From NCBI GenBank assembly GCA_003439945.1, contig QVRM01006045.1, positions 23,501 through 87,500 of the forward strand: a stretch of DNA of 64,000 nucleotides, written 5' to 3'. Positions 61,301 through 64,000 of the stretch are shown piece after piece. The DNA comes from Dermanyssus gallinae (taxonomy: Eukaryota; Arthropoda; Arachnida; Mesostigmata; Dermanyssidae). The first letter of the stretch is position 1. Each line of letters begins with the position of its first letter. Both the position numbers and the translations under genes were made by a program. The notes beneath the pieces are model-generated. The model ran no database searches. It was not told the DNA's origin and saw only the letters and a list, made by a program, of their open reading frames with translations.

Positions 61301-63119
61301 GGGCAAGTATCTTCTTCATCAATCGCCTGCGCTAAATCAACATCCTCCATTGCATCAAAGATCTTCTCCACGAGGCGTGTGAATCGCTGATACGTTGTAC
61401 TTTCCATAAGCTCTTCAGCTGTCATAGCCTCGGACTGTACTTCCCGACGTACCTTTTTCACCTTGGCCTTCTTGATAACGATTTCTTTTGGTGGAGGTGT
61501 AGGCTCCTTGCCAATCTTCTTGGGACTTGCAACCGGCTCCTTCTCCTTGTTGTTGGGTGTCGGTAATGTCGTGTCCATTTTTTCTACTTTTTCTTTTTTA
61601 CCACCCTTTGGTGCCTCAAAGTCAGAATCGTTGCCGTCCTCAGTGATACCGACCTCACCCTCCGCATCTGACTCATCATCCTTCTTGTCCTCCTCGGTAT
61701 ACTTCGTTTGATTGCCTCTCCGTCTTCGTTTCACACGCTCCGTGAGCGACGACGCAATGAGACTGTCCATTGTTGACAACTCGTCGGGTCGAAGCTCGGG
61801 CTCTTTGCGCTTCTTGATGGGTGTTCCACCCCACGCCTTTGGGTCCTTGCCACGAGACCGGAACTTTTTCTTCGGAGGCACATTCGTCTTGTCGGCCTGC
61901 GGTGTACTAGGTGTACTGGGCGCCGTCTGCGTAGGTGTTTCAGGAGCTTGCACAGAGGTTGGCTGAAAAGCAGCAGCCATCTGAGCCGGGGCAAAGCTCT
62001 GCGTGAGCTCCTGTAGGTGTTTGTCCAGCGACGCCGGATCGGGTACTCCATTGGATGTGGGCGCCATATAGTTATTCATCATGGCGTTGTCAGGCGGAAC
62101 CTGCATGGAGTTTTGCTTCTGAGGCTGCAGCTGGTTCTGGGGTAGAGCGTGCATTACGCCCATATGACTGCCTTGAATATTGTTTTCGCCATAGCCTCCA
62201 TGATGATTTTCAAGGATTCCGGCCACGCTGTGATCTTTCTGTGGCTGGTAGAGAGCCTGTCCAGGCTGCCCAAATTGATTGTTGTTAAATTGACTGCCAT
62301 TATTTGCCTTGTCGTTCGGTTGGCTCCCAGGCTGGCGGTAGTAAGGCGTCTGCTGGGGTGTGACAAATTGTTGGCTGTTCGTTTGAGGGTGATGCGGGGA
62401 GAAGGCATTTGGTTGAGCGGCTGGGGCATAGCCGAACTGGTTAGTACCAGGACCCCAAGAGCTCTGCGCATGAGGCTCCCCAGGAGGAGCCATCCCCGGT
62501 GCTGGCCGCGGCGCCAGTAGTTGCGGCTGTTGCGAGTACAAATGCTGCAACATGTGCGATATTCCATTTCCAGGTGGAGGCTGACTGCCATCCTCAATCT
62601 ATAAATGTGACAACACAATAGAATATCAATCACAATCATGATTAGTCGCCGGTTAGGCACTAGCTGCTAGATATATTAAATGTATGAGTTTATGAGTTGT
62701 CGACCATGAAACGAGATAAACTTACACATGCGACTAGACCAACAGGCAACATATACATACGCATATATTAGATGATTTTAGACTTTAAATTACCTCTTGC
62801 ATACACCGCATGCCCCGAAACGTAGCGAAGCGAAGCATCTAAGAGCCGCAAATCTACAGAAACTTACATCGCGATAACTTACATCAAGGTTATCAATGTT
62901 GGTCCTTGATAGCGCTTCCGTCACCTGCGGCAGCAGATAGTTGGCGGTGGCGAGGATATTGCGAACCTCGTCGGCTTCATGGAGGCCAACGAGAGGCCGG
63001 ACGGCGGGCCCGCATGCGCCCGGCAAGCTAACCGGCAGCGGTAGCTCACTCAGTAAGTCGGTGAGGCCCTGCACGGCCGCTAAGGTCGTGATGGGTACCG
63101 AGGGCCCCTCGCCATTCAT
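52849..63119 (-). CDS. Nipped-B: Nipped-B / NIPBL / Scc2 cohesin loading factor, complete gene of nine coding exons
   Basis: The product is the HEAT-repeat subunit of the Scc2-Scc4 (NIPBL-MAU2) complex, which loads cohesin on chromatin in the nucleus and affects enhancer-promoter contact. Joining exons 63119-62883, 62598-61193, 60941-60275, 59423-59026, 58740-58398, 58166-57920, 56640-55583, 55384-53585 and 53181-52849 gives 6489 nt with continuous phase, 2162 residues plus TAG. Every intron begins GT and ends AG. The N-terminus VPITTLAAVQGLTDLLSELP matches the start of animal NIPBL, where MAU2 binds. Residues 80-545 are Gln/Pro-rich, then charged and disordered. About 550-2000 is the helical HEAT region, including FENFVQDLLSTVNKPEWP, SFDIYLSQILKVLGENTTAV and SVRKRVIKILKDICVEQP. 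The tail is basic then acidic. Length is near the fly protein (about 2.1 kb of residues) and shorter than the human one (about 2800). The identification is firm; exact start and splice ends are inferred without transcripts. Confidence 0.96.
53335..53361. repeat. (TA)n in the last intron of Nipped-B
   Basis: A pure TA run in the intron 53182-53584. Confidence 0.9.
53585..55384 (-). CDS. Nipped-B: Nipped-B coding exon 8 (C-terminal HEAT / Nipped-B C domain)
   Basis: This is a 600-codon exon, phase 0 at both ends, with acceptor TTTACAG and donor GTATGT. It carries ELVVPLVDHPSEDFLVQVEE, SCLGKVVNLVT, EMGDVASGMASTVIQLYLKP, YVIQLVLGQGLVHPVQMVPYL and MELLYIADNVVYFPYLVQDE, all in family order. A short Gln/His and acidic insertion sits before the segment ACILLLLCKQALKEIYGLTD. 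The C-terminal end matches the QYSPNEQAKVYEKQVSRK block of NIPBL. Confidence 0.96.
55583..56640 (-). CDS. Nipped-B: Nipped-B coding exon 7 (central HEAT repeats)
   Basis: The acceptor ATTGCAG precedes DEEAKVKKED. The donor GTTAGT follows MTTKHYQ in phase 0. After a charged start come consecutive HEAT repeats with near-identical family blocks: RPFSRSFDIYLSQILKVLGE, SVREAAVDLLGKFLL, ILDTGVSVRKRVIKILKDI, RIIRRVNDEEAVKKLV and VAACRDTGLEWFEQLLSNLL. It is preceded by the longest intron of the gene (56641-57919). Confidence 0.95.
56641..57919 (-). other. Longest Nipped-B intron
   Basis: 1279 bp, GTAAGA at the 5' end and ATTGCAG at the 3' end, minus strand. Only short open frames are present and no nested gene or repeat family was recognised. 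Confidence 0.8.
57920..58166 (-). CDS. Nipped-B: Nipped-B coding exon 6
   Basis: The acceptor CTTGCAG precedes EERDEVTILQQALLHYLDGN. The donor GTAAGA follows MDG with one base of the split codon (phase 1). The segment SKRFYLAQWYKDAVANA matches the corresponding helix of NIPBL. An Ala/Gly-rich stretch follows. Confidence 0.92.
58253..58300. repeat. (TA)n in a Nipped-B intron
   Basis: TA run between exons 5 and 6. The exon 5 reading frame would run into it as Tyr-Ile repeats if the intron were not removed. Confidence 0.9.
58398..58740 (-). CDS. Nipped-B: Nipped-B coding exon 5
   Basis: The acceptor TTTGCAG completes Arg and leads into PLFENFVQDLLSTVNKPEWP, the most conserved stretch of the protein. 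The exon ends with an acidic run of Asp/Asn and then a Lys-rich run before the donor GTGTGT (phase 0). The donor is weaker than the others. A (TA)n tract sits in the following intron at 58253-58300. Confidence 0.93.
59026..59423 (-). CDS. Nipped-B: Nipped-B coding exon 4 with poly-Asn/Ser insertion
   Basis: The acceptor GTGCAG precedes VLQLIHSVVRLP. The donor GTGAGT splits an Arg codon after EEMDY (phase 2). Between the conserved ends lies a charged linker followed by about 50 residues of almost pure Asn, Ser and Gly, encoded by AAC/AAT and AGT/AGC runs. After it come SYDEALRTAVSFLSVFLKKC, conserved in the family. Vertebrate NIPBL has only a short linker at this point. Confidence 0.93.
59424..60274 (-). 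other. Nipped-B intron between exons 3 and 4
   Basis: 851 bp with GTAAGT and GTGCAG ends. Nothing else recognised. Confidence 0.8.
60275..60941 (-). CDS. Nipped-B: Nipped-B coding exon 3 (start of HEAT region)
   Basis: The acceptor CTAG precedes LLTILERNILDG and completes the split Arg codon. The donor GTAAGT follows QIQMLTAL in phase 0. Conserved family blocks here are DVIERIVTFVKFQVQNTIFP, SLGVSPFFVEGVSELQLNAL and RLPTSKRSLRNYRLNS, which are nearly identical to vertebrate NIPBL and make the assignment secure. Confidence 0.95.
61193..62598 (-). CDS. Nipped-B: Nipped-B coding exon 2 (disordered Gln/Pro-rich and charged region)
   Basis: The acceptor is ...ATTTATAG before IEDGSQPPPG (62600-62599 is AG). 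The donor is GTGAGT after the first two bases of an Arg codon at 61193 (phase 2). The first half is rich in Gln, Asn and Pro. It is followed by Thr-Pro repeats, basic KKKFRSRGKDPKAWGG, acidic patches, and then the conserved block EELMESTTYQRFTRLVEKIF, which opens the folded part of NIPBL. Sequence between conserved blocks is fast-evolving, as is usual for this family. Confidence 0.93.
62883..63119 (-). CDS. Nipped-B: Nipped-B coding exon 1 (residues 1-79)
   Basis: This exon starts at the ATG at 63119-63117 and reads MNGEGPSVPITTLAAV, the conserved beginning of animal NIPBL. It ends after NIDNLD in phase 0 at a GTAAGT donor. A second, identical-looking donor lies 15 nt further on and is also in frame. 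The N-terminal segment is the part of the family that contacts MAU2/Scc4. Confidence 0.9.
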
Positions 63120-64000
63120 CTTGGATTCGGACGGCAGAGGAGGCGGCGAGAGAGATCTCCTCGGCCGGCGGCGACACCGATGTGGCCGCGTCAGTCCACT
63201 AGGACAACGGTGCGATGACCGAGCGTCGCTTGATAACGGTTGTAGATTGCTTCGTCATGATCTTGGTCTGGCGTGCTGGGTGGATAAGAACGACGGCAAC
63301 AACAGCAACAATAACAACGACAACAACACCACCACTCGTATTGATGACGACAATGATGGCGATCGTGGTCGTGATGATGGTGTTGATGATAATGATGACA
63401 ATGATGCTATGCAGGGGGTTAGAGCCTGGCGGCAATACAGCCAATGACTGCGATGGTGTCCTGGCTGTTGACCACGACTGACAACGATGGTAATCTACCC
63501 ACGGTATCGGTACCGGCGACGACTTTGTCGGAGAGCGGCAGTGTGCAGCCCGAATTCTGAACACAAATCGACCACGACACGAGTTCAGCAGCAGCAGCTG
63601 CTGTTGCTGCTGCTGCTGCTGCTGTGGTTGTTGCGTCAGGCCAGATGGCAACCACCACAGCAAAGTGGCACCAGAACTCCGATTGCAACGATTACAACGA
63701 CTTCCACGACGGGTGCTAGCAATACGTTTACCTACGGGTACTAGCGGGACTTTTACTACAGGTACTAGCGGTACTGCTGTCAGGACAACAATGACAACGA
63801 CGACCACCAGCTTGTCTACCTTCGCCTCCCGTACCTGTACTACCACCTCCGCCACCACCACCACCTCCACCTCCTCCACCGGCACAACACGCTCTAACTG
63901 CAGGAATCGCTGCAGGAACCGCAGTACCAGGGCAGTAAGCAGTATCAACAACGGCAGCAGTATCAACAACGTCAGCAGTATCAGCAGTATCAGCAGCAGC
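63120..64000 (-). promoter_or_regulatory. 5' UTR and probable promoter region of Nipped-B, low-complexity
   Basis: Directly upstream of the Nipped-B start codon on the minus strand. GC-richer, with many triplet repeats: ACA/ACC runs near 63300-63340, a (CAG)n-(CTG)n inverted run at 63585-63624, a degenerate GGTACTAGCGG-type tandem near 63700-63775, and CAGTATCAACAA/CAGTATCAG repeats at 63935-64000. Long open frames on both strands are repeat translations. The transcription start cannot be placed, and a divergent gene starting off the right edge is possible. Confidence 0.4.
63585..63624. repeat. CAG/CTG inverted triplet repeat
   Basis: Four CAG units are followed directly by a run of CTG units with one TTG, forming a hairpin-prone inverted triplet repeat. 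Confidence 0.85.

Overview
This window comes from a eukaryotic, almost certainly arthropod, nuclear genome. The evidence is a spliced cohesin-loader gene with GT-AG introns, several arthropod-type LINE families, mariner transposons, tRNA-derived SINEs and very abundant (TA)n and (ATT)n microsatellites. The short introns of the cohesin-loader gene (about 0.2 to 1.3 kb) would suit a compact genome such as a mite's, but the species cannot be fixed from sequence alone.

Two host genes can be supported. (1) On the minus strand, 63119 to 52849, is a complete nine-exon orthologue of Nipped-B/NIPBL/Scc2. All eight introns have GT-AG ends and all phases match, giving a predicted protein of 2162 residues. 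It loads cohesin on chromatin together with MAU2. (2) On the plus strand, an exon at 28649-29518 encodes a RhoGAP-like domain. A candidate first exon lies at 26478-26585, and the intron between them holds a large palindromic transposon.

The rest is mostly a graveyard of mobile elements. 0.9-3.3 kb: LINE family A. 3.4-4.8 kb: GC-rich, triplet-repeat sequence that may be a promoter or 5' exon. 5.4-7.1 kb: LINE family B fragment and mariner relic. 8.4-9.7 kb: mariner with complete ends but a broken transposase. 9.8-12.6 kb: long palindromic (foldback) element split by a LINE B insertion with a 13-bp target duplication. 13.8 kb: SINE. 14.8-16.6 kb: degenerate CR1-like LINE. 16.7-20.6 kb: two related LINEs with a restriction-enzyme-like endonuclease, bordered by (ATT)n tracts. 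21.2-23.2 kb: R1-like relic. 27.3-28.5 kb: second copy of the palindromic element. 31.2-38.9 kb: LINE fragments and short hairpins. 39.0-43.6 kb: LINE family C interrupted by an intact mariner at 40797-42116. 44.2-44.9 kb: unrelated foldback element. 45-52.8 kb: SINEs, RT relics and microsatellites, with no recognisable host gene.

The most informative structures are the nested insertions, which order the events in time; the palindromic element family, whose two copies share the same rearranged architecture; and a 15-bp spaced tandem splice donor in the first coding exon of Nipped-B. No CRISPR array, operon, rRNA gene or intact tRNA gene was seen. No wholly new system can be proven here. The palindromic element family is the best candidate for something undescribed.
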